The notes under the pieces are model-generated. The model did no database searches and was not told the origin of the DNA. It saw nothing but the letters and a program-made list of their open reading frames with translations. A program made the translations under genes and the position numbers. A stretch of DNA of 11,452 bases from an uncultured Chloroflexota bacterium. Lineage in GTDB: Bacteria > Chloroflexota > Limnocylindria > Limnocylindrales > CSP1-4. Where the stretch lies: contig CAIYQJ010000473.1 in the NCBI GenBank assembly GCA_903928275.1, positions 1-11,452 of the forward strand, given 5' to 3'. Within the stretch, counting starts at the first letter, position 1. Each line of letters starts with the position of its first letter. Positions 1 through 7,577 of this stretch are shown here, one piece after another.

Positions 1-1142
1 GCGCGGTCTACGAGCCCGGATCCGTGGCGAAGATGTTCCTCGCGTCCGCAGCCTTCGAGCGCAAGGTCATCACGGCAGCCAGCACGATCAACGACTCGGG
101 CGTCCTGAAGCTCCAGAACGGGCAGCAGGTCTTCGATGCCAACCACCAGGCGATGGGCTACATCCCGTTCCGCGACGTGGTGGCGTACAGCCGGAACGTG
201 GGCGTCTCCCGGGTGGCACTCCGGCTCGGGAAGTCGCTCGGCGCCTCCTCCACGGCCCTGTACGACACGTGGACGAAGTACGGCCTCGGGTCCCGGACGG
301 GGATCGATGTCGCGGGCGAGGTGAACGGGCTCGTGAACGACCCGTCGGTGGTGCCGTGGACCCAGCTCGATCTCGCGAACGCGTCGTTCGGGCAGGGCGT
401 CGCCGTCACTCCGATCCAGCTCGCCACGGGGTACGCGGCGATGGTGAACGGCGGGTTCAAGGTCACGCCCCGGGTCGTCGCGTCGGTCGGCGGCCGGGAC
501 CTGCCCGCGCCGCCGCAGGAGCGGATCATCCCGGCGGCCCTGAGCGCACAGCTCGTCTCGCTCATGCGCTACGTCGTCATGGGCGTCGACTACTACCGCG
601 TCAAGACGGAGATCCACAACTATCTCGTCGGCGGGAAGACGGGCACCGCCGAGATCTGGGACCCGAAGCTCAACGGCGGTCGGGGCGCCTTCCGCCAGAA
701 CATCTTCGACTTCTCGTTCGTCGGGTACGTGGGCCAGTGGCGCCCCGAGGTCGTCATCGGCCTCACGATCCGCGCCGGCCACCCCACCGTCTACGGCCAG
801 GGTTCCATGGAGCTGCCGATCCAGTCGTTCGACCTCTTCCGCCGCGTCGCGCTGGACTCGATCTCGCTCCTCGGCATCCCGCCGCGGACCCCGGCCGGGA
901 AGCCGTCGCCGTCCGCGTCCGCGAGCGCCTCGGCGGCCCCGGGATCCTCGGCGGCCCCGGGATCCCCGACGGCCCCGGGATCCCCGACGGCACCGGGCTC
1001 CCCGCACGCCTCGGGCTCGCCGGCGACCTCACCCGCCCCCAGGGCGGCCGCGCCCTCGGCGCGGCCGCGCAGCATCCCCTGGGATCCGTCACGCGAGGTC
1101 CCCGCGAGCTCCGCTGCAGCGAAGGCAACGGCACGGCCGTGA
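1..1142 (+). CDS. ftsI: Class B penicillin-binding protein (FtsI/PBP3-like), 3' part, 5' end outside window
   Basis: This is the D,D-transpeptidase that cross-links septal peptidoglycan outside the membrane, working with the FtsW glycosyltransferase encoded downstream. The reading frame is already open at the left edge (codons in phase from base 3), so the N-terminal anchor and dimerisation domain are missing. All three penicillin-binding motifs are visible in order: SVAK (SxxK, nucleophilic Ser at 21-23), SRN (SxN, 189-197) and KTGTAE (KTG at 636-644). The GTG at 24 is not a real start because it would cut off the catalytic serine. After the transpeptidase fold, from about base 895, the protein continues as a low-complexity Pro/Ser/Ala/Gly tail of roughly 80 residues, partly built from an 18-base tandem repeat; it should lie on the outer side of the membrane. 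No PASTA domain is seen. Position at the head of murF-mraY-murD-ftsW supports FtsI, but a SpoVD/PBP2-type paralogue cannot be excluded. The stop overlaps the murF start (GTGA). Confidence 0.93.
   Translation, partial: AVYEPGSVAKMFLASAAFERKVITAASTINDSGVLKLQNGQQVFDANHQAMGYIPFRDVVAYSRNVGVSRVALRLGKSLGASSTALYDTWTKYGLGSRTGIDVAGEVNGLVNDPSVVPWTQLDLANASFGQGVAVTPIQLATGYAAMVNGGFKVTPRVVASVGGRDLPAPPQERIIPAALSAQLVSLMRYVVMGVDYYRVKTEIHNYLVGGKTGTAEIWDPKLNGGRGAFRQNIFDFSFVGYVGQWRPEVVIGLTIRAGHPTVYGQGSMELPIQSFDLFRRVALDSISLLGIPPRTPAGKPSPSASASASAAPGSSAAPGSPTAPGSPTAPGSPHASGSPATSPAPRAAAPSARPRSIPWDPSREVPASSAAAKATARP
935..1024 (+). repeat. 18-bp tandem repeat, five copies, in the ftsI tail
   Basis: Five consecutive 18-base units start at 935, 953, 971, 989 and 1007. 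Units 2 and 3 are identical (GGCCCCGGGATCCCCGAC); unit 1 differs from them at two positions, and units 4 and 5 are more diverged. The unit length is a multiple of three, so gain or loss of copies keeps the frame. Each unit encodes six residues of the type (T/A)APGSP, forming part of the Pro/Ser/Ala-rich C-terminal tail of the penicillin-binding protein. The later units have drifted, so the array is probably not newly formed. Confidence 0.88.
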
Positions 1143-2644
1143 CCGAGACCTGTGCCACACTTCCGGCCGTGCCCGACGCCGTCACTCCGCGCCGCCCGGG
1201 GGATGACCGGCGCGCCGCCTTCGACGCGGACGACCTCGCCGCAGCCATCGACGGCGAGCTGCTCGTCCGTTCCGACCGCCCCATCCGCGGCGCCGCGGCC
1301 GATTCACGCCGCGTGACGCCGGGCGAGATGTTCGTGGCCCTTCCCGGAGAGCGGACCCACGGCGACGACCACCTCGCCGCGGCCGTCGCCGCCGGCGCGG
1401 CGGCGCTCGTCGCGACCCGGGACCCGGACGCGGCGACCAGCGCCGCGATCGCCGCGACCCCGGGTGGCGTCACCGTCATCCGCGTCCGCGACGGGCTGGC
1501 GGCACTGCAGGCAGCGGCCGCGTCGTGGCGGGCGCGGTTCGACCCCCTCACCGTGGGCATCACGGGGAGCGTAGGCAAGACCTCGATGAAGGAGGCGGTC
1601 GCGGCCGTGCTCGGGGCGCGCCTGCGCACGCTGTGGAGCCCGGGCAACGAGAACAACGAGATCGGCATCCCGCTCACGGTCCTCCGCCTCGATGCCGGCA
1701 TGGAGGCAGTGGTCCTCGAGATGGGCATGTACCGGGGCGGCGAGATCGCGGGGCTCGCACGCCTCGGCCGGCCGTCGATCGGCGTCGTCACGCTCGTCGC
1801 GCCGGTCCACCTCGAGCGGGCCGGCAGCCTCCGGGCGATCGAGGACGCAAAGGCGGAGCTCGTCGAGGCGCTGCCGGTCGGCGGCGTCGCGGTGCTCAAC
1901 GGGGACGATCCGATCGTGCGCGGGTTCGGCGCGCGGACGCGCGCCCGCGTGGTCCGCTACGGGCTCGCCGACGATGTCGACGTCCGGGCCACGGACGTCC
2001 GCTCGCTCGGGGCCGCGGGGATGGCCTTCACGCTCGTGTCGGGCGATGCGCGCGCCGAGCTGGCGATCCCGGTCCTCGGCCGTCACTCCGTCTCGAACGC
2101 CGCCGGTGCCGCGGCGGTCGGCCTGGCCGCGGGGCTCGACCTCGCGTCGATCGCCGTCGCCCTGGGGCGCGGCTGGGGCGCCGCCCACCGCGTCGAGGTC
2201 GTGGACCTCGGCCGGTACCGGATCCTCGACGACACGTACAACGCCTCGCCGCCGTCGATGCTCGCCGCGCTGGAGGTGCTGGCAGCGCTGCCCGGTCGCC
2301 CCGTGGCGGTCCTCGGCGAGATGCTGGAGCTCGGGCCGCTCTCCGATGCCGGTCACCGCGAGGTCGGCGCGGCTGCCGGGCGGACCGTGGCGGAGCTCGT
2401 GGTCGTGGGACCCGGGGCGATGGAGATCGCCGATGCCGCCGTGGAGGCCGGGCTCGGTCCGCGCCACGTCCACCGGGTGCCGGACCGCGAGACCGCCCTG
2501 GCGGCGCTGCGGACGATCATCCGCTACGACGACATCGTCCTCGTAAAGGCGTCGCGCGGGGCGGCGCTGGACCGCCTCGTCGCCGATCTCCGTGCCGACG
2601 CCGCGGCCGACGTGCCCGCCGGGTCCGCGGGCCCCGACCGATGA
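1139..2644 (+). CDS. murF: UDP-MurNAc-tripeptide:D-alanyl-D-alanine ligase MurF
   Basis: This cytoplasmic ATP-dependent Mur ligase adds D-Ala-D-Ala (the Ddl product) to the UDP-MurNAc tripeptide, completing the pentapeptide. It is 501 residues, somewhat longer than the usual ~450, mainly through N- and C-terminal extensions. The N-terminal substrate domain contains AADSRRVTPGEMFVALPGE. The ATPase domain has the P-loop GITGSVGKTS (about residues 140-149), then NENNEIGIPLT and LEMGMYRGGEIA. The MurF signature DDTYNASPPSM follows at about 364-374, and the C-terminal Rossmann domain includes VAVLGEMLELG. Together these separate it from MurE and MurC. The segment VTLVAPVHLERAGS, where many MurFs have VTNVGxAHLExFGS, looks like a lineage variant. 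The GTG at 1139 is chosen because it makes a GTGA overlap with the ftsI stop; an in-frame GTG at 1169 is a possible alternative. The stop overlaps mraY by ATGA. The usual upstream neighbour murE is absent. Confidence 0.96.
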   Translation: MTETCATLPAVPDAVTPRRPGDDRRAAFDADDLAAAIDGELLVRSDRPIRGAAADSRRVTPGEMFVALPGERTHGDDHLAAAVAAGAAALVATRDPDAATSAAIAATPGGVTVIRVRDGLAALQAAAASWRARFDPLTVGITGSVGKTSMKEAVAAVLGARLRTLWSPGNENNEIGIPLTVLRLDAGMEAVVLEMGMYRGGEIAGLARLGRPSIGVVTLVAPVHLERAGSLRAIEDAKAELVEALPVGGVAVLNGDDPIVRGFGARTRARVVRYGLADDVDVRATDVRSLGAAGMAFTLVSGDARAELAIPVLGRHSVSNAAGAAAVGLAAGLDLASIAVALGRGWGAAHRVEVVDLGRYRILDDTYNASPPSMLAALEVLAALPGRPVAVLGEMLELGPLSDAGHREVGAAAGRTVAELVVVGPGAMEIADAAVEAGLGPRHVHRVPDRETALAALRTIIRYDDIVLVKASRGAALDRLVADLRADAAADVPAGSAGPDR

Positions 2645-3621
2645 CGGTCGCCGTCATCCAGGCGCTCGTCCTCGCGTTCGCGTTCGTCGTCATCCTCATG
2701 CCGACCTACCTCCGCCTCCTCCGCGCCATCGGGTTCGGCAAGCACATCCGGACGGAGGACGGCCCCGGGGGGCACGAGGCGAAGGAGGGGACGCCGACGA
2801 TGGGGGGGCTCCTCCTCATCATCGTCGTCCTCCTGCTCGCCACCGTCTTCGGCGCGTGGGAGCCGTCAACCGCCCCGACGCTCCTCGCGCTGCTCGGCGT
2901 CGGGATACTTGGCGCCGCGGACGACGTGCTCAACGCGCTGACGGGCGTCGGCATCCGCGGGCGCCACAAGATCATCTGGCAGCTCGTCGTGGCCGTCGCC
3001 GCCGCGCTCTACCTGCAGAACCACTTCGGGTTCACGGGGTTCCGCGCCCCGATCGTCGGCGATGTCTTCGTGGGGCCCATCCCGTGGATCGCCATCGCCG
3101 TCATCGCGATCGTGGGGGCCAGCAACGGCGTGAACCTCACCGACGGCCTCGATGGCCTGGCGGGCGGCACGCTCGTCTTCGCCTTCCTCGCGTTCATGTT
3201 CATCGCCCTGCTCAACGTCCCCACGCAGTCGAACCTCGGGCTCGTATGCGCGCTGGCGGCCGGCGCGATGATCGGCTTCCTCTGGTTCAACGTCCACCCG
3301 GCCTCGATCTTCATGGGGGACGCGGGGTCGCTCTCGTTCGGCGCGGCCCTCGCCGTCACGGCGCTCATGACCGGCCAGGTCCTCATCCTGCCGGTGATCG
3401 GGATCGTGTTCGTCATCGAGACGGGCTCGGTCATGCTGCAGATCCCGTACTACAAGCTCACGCACGGGAAGCGGATCTTCCTCTTCACGCCGCTCCACCA
3501 TCACTTCGAAATGCTCGGCTGGCCCGAGACGAAGGTGACCGGCCGCTTCTGGATCATCGGGGCGCTCGGTGGGCTGCTGGGCGTGACCTTCTTCCTCGCG
3601 AGCATCAGGGCGATCGCGTGA
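2641..3621 (+). CDS. mraY: Phospho-N-acetylmuramoyl-pentapeptide transferase MraY
   Basis: This integral membrane enzyme transfers phospho-MurNAc-pentapeptide from UDP to undecaprenyl phosphate, making lipid I on the cytoplasmic face. It is 326 residues, normal for the family, with about ten hydrophobic segments. The MraY signatures appear in order: PTMGG near residue 52, the aspartate pair ADD at 93-95 (family metal/phosphate site), NGVNLTDGLDGLAGG at 162-176, the loop IFMGDAGSLSFG at 223-234, and the histidine motif PLHHHFE at 284-290, which is diagnostic for MraY rather than WecA/TagO. The ATG at 2641 forms an ATGA overlap with the murF stop, and the stop forms a GTGA overlap with murD, so translation is probably coupled on both sides. 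A run of seven G at the MGG motif keeps the frame intact. Confidence 0.97.
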   Translation: MTVAVIQALVLAFAFVVILMPTYLRLLRAIGFGKHIRTEDGPGGHEAKEGTPTMGGLLLIIVVLLLATVFGAWEPSTAPTLLALLGVGILGAADDVLNALTGVGIRGRHKIIWQLVVAVAAALYLQNHFGFTGFRAPIVGDVFVGPIPWIAIAVIAIVGASNGVNLTDGLDGLAGGTLVFAFLAFMFIALLNVPTQSNLGLVCALAAGAMIGFLWFNVHPASIFMGDAGSLSFGAALAVTALMTGQVLILPVIGIVFVIETGSVMLQIPYYKLTHGKRIFLFTPLHHHFEMLGWPETKVTGRFWIIGALGGLLGVTFFLASIRAIA

Positions 3622-5189
3622 ATCGGATCGACGTGCGCCGGCCGGTGGACCCCGACGTGGACCTCACACCCGCGGCCGTGGCCGGCGGGTCTCTCGCGGG
3701 TCGGCCGGCGACCGTGCTCGGGCTCGCGCGGACCGGGGTGGCCCTGGCTCGCTTCCTCGTCGACGCCGGCGCATCCGTCACCGTCTACGACCGGAGGCCC
3801 GCGGAGGAGCTGGCGGGCGCGATCGCGTCGCTCGAGGGGCGAGCGGTGGACCTGCGCCTCGGCCGGGGGGTGGACCCCGCCGAGGCGGTGCGGGGCGCCG
3901 CGCTCATCTGCTTCTCACCGTCCGCGAACCCCGCGTTCCCCACGGCGGACGCCGCGCTCCGGGAGGCTCTCGCTCCGATCGTCGCGGCCCGCGCCTCTGG
4001 CGACCCCGCGGCGGCGCCGCTCGTGAGCGAGCCCGACCTGTTCCTCCGGCTCTGCCCGGCGACCACGGTGGGCGTGACCGGGACGAAGGGCAAGACCACG
4101 ACCGCGTCGCTCGCGGCGGCGCTCCTCGCGGCCGACGGGACGCACCCCGTCACGCTGGGCGGGAACATCGGGACGCCCCTCGTGGAGCGCGCGCTCGCGA
4201 TGACCGCCGCGGACCGGGTGGTCCTGGAGCTGTCCGAGCTGCAGCTGCCGGCGCTCACCCGCGGCACCACGATCGCCGCCTACACGAACGTCACCGCCGA
4301 CCACCTGGACCGCCACGGCGATCTCGCGGCGTACCGTGCCGTCAAGCGGCGCCTCGCGGAGCTCGTGGACCCGGACGGCGCGCTCGTCCTCGACCTGGAT
4401 GACCCGGTCGTCGCGTCGTACGCGGCGCTCGGCACCGCGCCGGCCGTCCTCTACCGCCTCGACCGGCCCGTTCCCGGTGGCGTGGGCCTCGTGGACGGCT
4501 GGATCGTCGCGGCAGGTGTGGAGCGCCTTCCCGTCGCGGGGGGCGGCACGGCCGCGACCGGACCCGGCGGCCGCATCATGCCGGCTGACGAGCTTGCGAT
4601 CCCCGGGCGGCACAACGTGGCCAACGCGCTCGCGGCGGTCTCCGTGGCCCTCCTGCTCGGGATCGCTCCCGATGCGATCCGGCGGGCGGCCGCGACGTTC
4701 CCCGGCGTGCCGAACCGCCTGGAGACCGTCGCCGTCGTCGACGGGGTCCGGTTCGTCAACGACAGCCAGGGCACGCAGCCCGACGCGGTGATCGCCGCGC
4801 TCCGGAGCTTCGCCCCGCCGGTCGTCCTCATCGCGGGCGGCCGCGACAAGGGCGTGGACCTCTCGGCGCTCGGCCCGGTCGCGGCGGAGCGCGCCGCCGC
4901 CGCCGTCCTCATCGGCGAGAGCGGTCCCGCGCTCGCGCGGCTCTTCTCCTCGTCGGGCCTCGGTCGCATCGAGCGCGCCGACTCGCTCGAGGAGGCGGTC
5001 GCGGCCGCCGACGCCACCGCGCGCGAGATGATCGCGGCCGGGGCCGGCGCGACGGCGACGGTCCTGCTGAGCCCGGCCGCGGCGAGCTTCGACATGTTCG
5101 TCGACTACGAGGCCCGCGGCGCGGCGTTCCGGCGCGCCGTCCGGGAGCTCGCGGCCCGGCGGGCCGCGAGCGCGGGGTCGAGCCGATGA
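3618..5189 (+). CDS. murD: UDP-MurNAc-L-alanine:D-glutamate ligase MurD
   Basis: This cytoplasmic Mur ligase adds D-glutamate to UDP-MurNAc-L-Ala. At 523 residues it is longer than the usual ~450: there is an N-terminal extension of about 30 residues before the Rossmann segment ATVLGLARTGVALARFL, and Gly/Ala-rich insertions further in. The P-loop TGTKGKTTT covers about residues 154-162. NVTADHLDRHG and the following AYRAVKRRLAE carry the conserved catalytic Asp-His and the lysine that is carbamoylated in this family. GRHNVANALAA and the C-terminal IAGGRDKGVDLS and LLSPAAASFDMF are typical of MurD. Two motifs are altered: the usual ELSSFQL is ELSELQL, and the usual NDSKATN is NDSQGTQ (residues 381-387), losing the conserved lysine. 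The GTG start at 3618 overlaps the mraY stop (GTGA), and the stop overlaps ftsW (ATGA). Confidence 0.95.
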   Translation: MNRIDVRRPVDPDVDLTPAAVAGGSLAGRPATVLGLARTGVALARFLVDAGASVTVYDRRPAEELAGAIASLEGRAVDLRLGRGVDPAEAVRGAALICFSPSANPAFPTADAALREALAPIVAARASGDPAAAPLVSEPDLFLRLCPATTVGVTGTKGKTTTASLAAALLAADGTHPVTLGGNIGTPLVERALAMTAADRVVLELSELQLPALTRGTTIAAYTNVTADHLDRHGDLAAYRAVKRRLAELVDPDGALVLDLDDPVVASYAALGTAPAVLYRLDRPVPGGVGLVDGWIVAAGVERLPVAGGGTAATGPGGRIMPADELAIPGRHNVANALAAVSVALLLGIAPDAIRRAAATFPGVPNRLETVAVVDGVRFVNDSQGTQPDAVIAALRSFAPPVVLIAGGRDKGVDLSALGPVAAERAAAAVLIGESGPALARLFSSSGLGRIERADSLEEAVAAADATAREMIAAGAGATATVLLSPAAASFDMFVDYEARGAAFRRAVRELAARRAASAGSSR

Positions 5190-6520
5190 CCGTGGGACCG
5201 CTCGCCCGCCCGATGGTCCACCCGCGACCGGCCCCGGTCGTGGACGACCGCCCGCGGGCGGGGCGGGTCTCCGGCGCCCGGCCGATCGTCGCGCCGCGCA
5301 CGCGGCTCCGGCGAGACGCGCACCAGCCCGACTACGTCGTTCTCGTCTCGGTGGTGGCGCTCGTAGCGGTCGGCATCCTCATGGTGTATTCGTCGTCCGC
5401 GATGCGGTCGTACGCGTCCTATGACGACACGCTGCGCATCGTGGGCCCGCAGATCGTATGGGGCGTCATCGGCCTCGGGGCGATGGTGATCGCATCGCGC
5501 ATCGACTACCGGTGGCTGCGCCTCGTGTCGGTCCCCATGTACATCCTCGCGCTCGGGCTGCTCGTCGTCGTGCTCCTGCCCGGCCTCGGGATCCAGGTCG
5601 GCGGCTCCGCGCGATGGCTCCAGGTGGGCCCGCTGCCCGCCGTGCATCCGGCGGAGTTCGCGAAGCTCGCGCTCGTCGTGTACGTCGCCCACTGGTGCGC
5701 ACGTCGTGGCCCGGAGATCAGGCGGTTCTCGAAGGGGACGGTCCCGTTCCTCCTCATCTTCACGCCGGTCGTGCTCCTCGTGCTCCGCGAGCCGGACCTC
5801 GGCACCGCCGCGGTCATCGGGCTCACCGGCTTCGTCATGTTCTTCGCCGCAGGCGCCACGCTCTGGCACATCCTCGCGATCGGCGGGGCGGGCCTCGGCG
5901 TCGCACTGTTCTCGCTCGCCCGCAACCCGTACCAGCTCGAGCGCGTCACGACGTTCCTCGACCCCTGGAAGGACCCGCTCGGGACCGGGTTCCACACCAT
6001 CCAGGGCCTCCTCGCCCTCGGACTCGGGGGCGTGGTCGGGGCCGGCCTCGGCGAGAGCCGCCAGGCGGGCGGGCTGTTCCTGCCGAACGCGTGGAACGAC
6101 TACGTGTTCGCCGTCGTGGGCGAGGAGTTCGGCCTCATCGGGGCCGTCATCGTCATCTCCCTCTTCGCTCTGCTCGCGTGGCGCGGCGTGCGGATCGCGC
6201 TCGCCGCTCCGGACGCGTTCGGGGCGCTCCTCGCCACGGGGATCACGACGTGGCTGTGCGTCCAGGCGTTCATCAACATCGGTGTCGTGGTCTCGCTCAT
6301 CCCCGTCACGGGGATCACGCTCCCGTTCGTCAGTGCCGGCGGCTCGTCGCTCGTCGTGAGCTTCGTCGCCGTCGGCATCCTCCTCTCGATCTCGCGCGAA
6401 TCGGATGCGACGCGGGTGGTGAGTGATGCTGGTCCTCATCGCGGCCGGCGGAACGGGCGGGCACATCTACCCCGCCCTGGCCGTCGTTCGGTCGCTGACG
6501 GCCCGCGCCGACGCGGCTGA
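5186..6520 (+). CDS. ftsW: SEDS-family septal peptidoglycan glycosyltransferase FtsW
   Basis: This polytopic membrane protein polymerises lipid II at the division site with its partner class B PBP (FtsI, first gene here). It is 444 residues with about ten membrane segments from residue 50. SEDS landmarks are RWLQVGPLPAVHPAEFAKLA (143-162), REPDLGTA (201-208), the periplasmic loop with LPNAWNDYVFAVVGEEFG (299-316) and the terminal GITLPFVSAGGSSL (376-389). Asp305 aligns with the catalytic aspartate of SEDS enzymes, but the surrounding PEAHTDF-type motif is PNAWNDY here. The first ~45 residues are a Pro/Arg-rich, probably cytoplasmic extension. The ATG at 5186 overlaps the murD stop (ATGA). The frame does not close near the murG start but runs to TGA at 6518-6520, giving an Arg-rich tail (residues 414-444) encoded inside murG. 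That tail could be real or the result of a sequence frameshift near 6400. Confidence 0.94.
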   Translation: MTVGPLARPMVHPRPAPVVDDRPRAGRVSGARPIVAPRTRLRRDAHQPDYVVLVSVVALVAVGILMVYSSSAMRSYASYDDTLRIVGPQIVWGVIGLGAMVIASRIDYRWLRLVSVPMYILALGLLVVVLLPGLGIQVGGSARWLQVGPLPAVHPAEFAKLALVVYVAHWCARRGPEIRRFSKGTVPFLLIFTPVVLLVLREPDLGTAAVIGLTGFVMFFAAGATLWHILAIGGAGLGVALFSLARNPYQLERVTTFLDPWKDPLGTGFHTIQGLLALGLGGVVGAGLGESRQAGGLFLPNAWNDYVFAVVGEEFGLIGAVIVISLFALLAWRGVRIALAAPDAFGALLATGITTWLCVQAFINIGVVVSLIPVTGITLPFVSAGGSSLVVSFVAVGILLSISRESDATRVVSDAGPHRGRRNGRAHLPRPGRRSVADGPRRRG

Positions 6521-7577
6521 CGTCAGCTGGGTCGGTGGCCGGCGCGGCCTCGAGTCGCGGATCGTCCCCGCGGCCGGGATCCCGCTGGACCGGCTCGTGC
6601 TGCGCACGCTGCGGTCCACGGACGTGTCCATCCATCTTGCGCTCGACCCCGCCCGGCTCGCCGCCTCAGTCCCACAGGCGACGGCGCTGCTCGCACGCCG
6701 CCGCCCGTCGGTCATCTTCACGACCGGTGGGTACGTCGCCATCCCGGTCCTCACCGCGGCGTCCGCGCTGCGGATCCCGTCCGTGCTCTGGGAGGGGAAC
6801 GTGATCCCCGGCCGGAGCGTGCGGGTGGTGGCGCGGCTCGCCTCGGTCCTCGCGCTCTCCTTCGCCGCGACGGCCGCGGGGCTCGACGCTGGTCGACCGA
6901 CGTACGTGACGGGCACCCCCATCCGCGACCCTGACACGATCGATCGGGAGGAGGCGCGCGAGAGCCTCGGGATCCCGCCCGGCCTCCGCTCGGTCCTCGT
7001 CTTCGGCGGATCGCAGGCCGTCGCGCGGTTCAATGCCGCCGTGGCGGCGGCACTCCCGCGCCTCGTCGAGCGGGTCGCGGTCATCCACGTGACCGGCGAC
7101 GCGGGCTACGCGGAGGCGCTCGCGGCCCGCGAGGCGCTCCCGACGGACCTGCGCGCGCGGTACCTGCCCCACGCGTTCCTCCGCGAGGAGATGACGGCCG
7201 CCCTCGCCGCGGCCGACCTCGTCGTTGGCCGCGCGGGCTCGTCGACGCTCGCCGAGGTCGCCGCCTTCGGGATACCGATGGTCGTCGTGCCGTACCCGCA
7301 TGCTGCGGGCCACCAGCGCGCGAACGCCCGGATCCTCGTGGACGCAGGGGCGGCCACGCTCGTGGAGGACGCGGACTTCGACGCCGACGCGCTCGTCCGG
7401 GCGACCGGGATCCTCGACGACCCACGGCGGCACCTCGAGGCTGCGGCGGCGGCACGCTCGCTCGGCCGGCCCGGCGCGGCCGATGCCGTGGCGGATCTCG
7501 TGCTCGCGCTCGGCGAGGGCCGGCCGCTGCCGGACGCCGCCTCCATCGAGCGGATCGCGACCCGGAGGCGGTCGTGA
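6426..7577 (+). CDS. murG: UDP-GlcNAc:lipid I GlcNAc transferase MurG
   Basis: This membrane-associated GT28 glycosyltransferase adds GlcNAc to lipid I, giving lipid II, the substrate of FtsW. It is 383 residues from the ATG at 6426, or one longer from the adjacent GTG at 6423; both fit and the family N-terminus (MLVLIAAGGTGGHIYPALAV) follows at once. Motifs in order are GGTGGHIYPA (the acceptor-side glycine loop), TGGYVAIP, the second glycine loop VFGGSQAVARFNAAV, and the UDP-GlcNAc-binding region GRAGSSTLAEVAAFGIPMVV followed by PYPHAAGHQRANA. The usual E-Q-N motif is WEGNVIPG, so the glutamine is replaced by glycine. The start lies 95 bases inside the ftsW reading frame, while the stop overlaps murB by GTGA. 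murC, normally next, is missing. Confidence 0.96.
   Translation: MLVLIAAGGTGGHIYPALAVVRSLTARADAADVSWVGGRRGLESRIVPAAGIPLDRLVLRTLRSTDVSIHLALDPARLAASVPQATALLARRRPSVIFTTGGYVAIPVLTAASALRIPSVLWEGNVIPGRSVRVVARLASVLALSFAATAAGLDAGRPTYVTGTPIRDPDTIDREEARESLGIPPGLRSVLVFGGSQAVARFNAAVAAALPRLVERVAVIHVTGDAGYAEALAAREALPTDLRARYLPHAFLREEMTAALAAADLVVGRAGSSTLAEVAAFGIPMVVVPYPHAAGHQRANARILVDAGAATLVEDADFDADALVRATGILDDPRRHLEAAAAARSLGRPGAADAVADLVLALGEGRPLPDAASIERIATRRRS

Noticed and set aside
24..26. GTG as start of the penicillin-binding protein
   Set aside because: It falls inside the SxxK motif, immediately after the catalytic serine codon at 21-23, so the gene must begin upstream of the window.
1304..2473. Minus-strand open frame (389 codons) opposite murF
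   Set aside because: Arg/Asp/His-rich composition typical of an antisense shadow; the sense strand is a complete MurF.
2804..2810. Run of seven G in mraY (and seven C near 10543 in ftsQ) as possible frameshift sites
   Set aside because: The proteins read normally through both runs, with family motifs intact on both sides.
5105..6466. Long minus-strand open frame (453 codons) opposite ftsW
   Set aside because: Its translation is a low-complexity Arg/Asp/Glu/His mixture with no domain, and it lies entirely opposite well-recognised murD and ftsW sequence. Long antisense frames are expected at this GC content.
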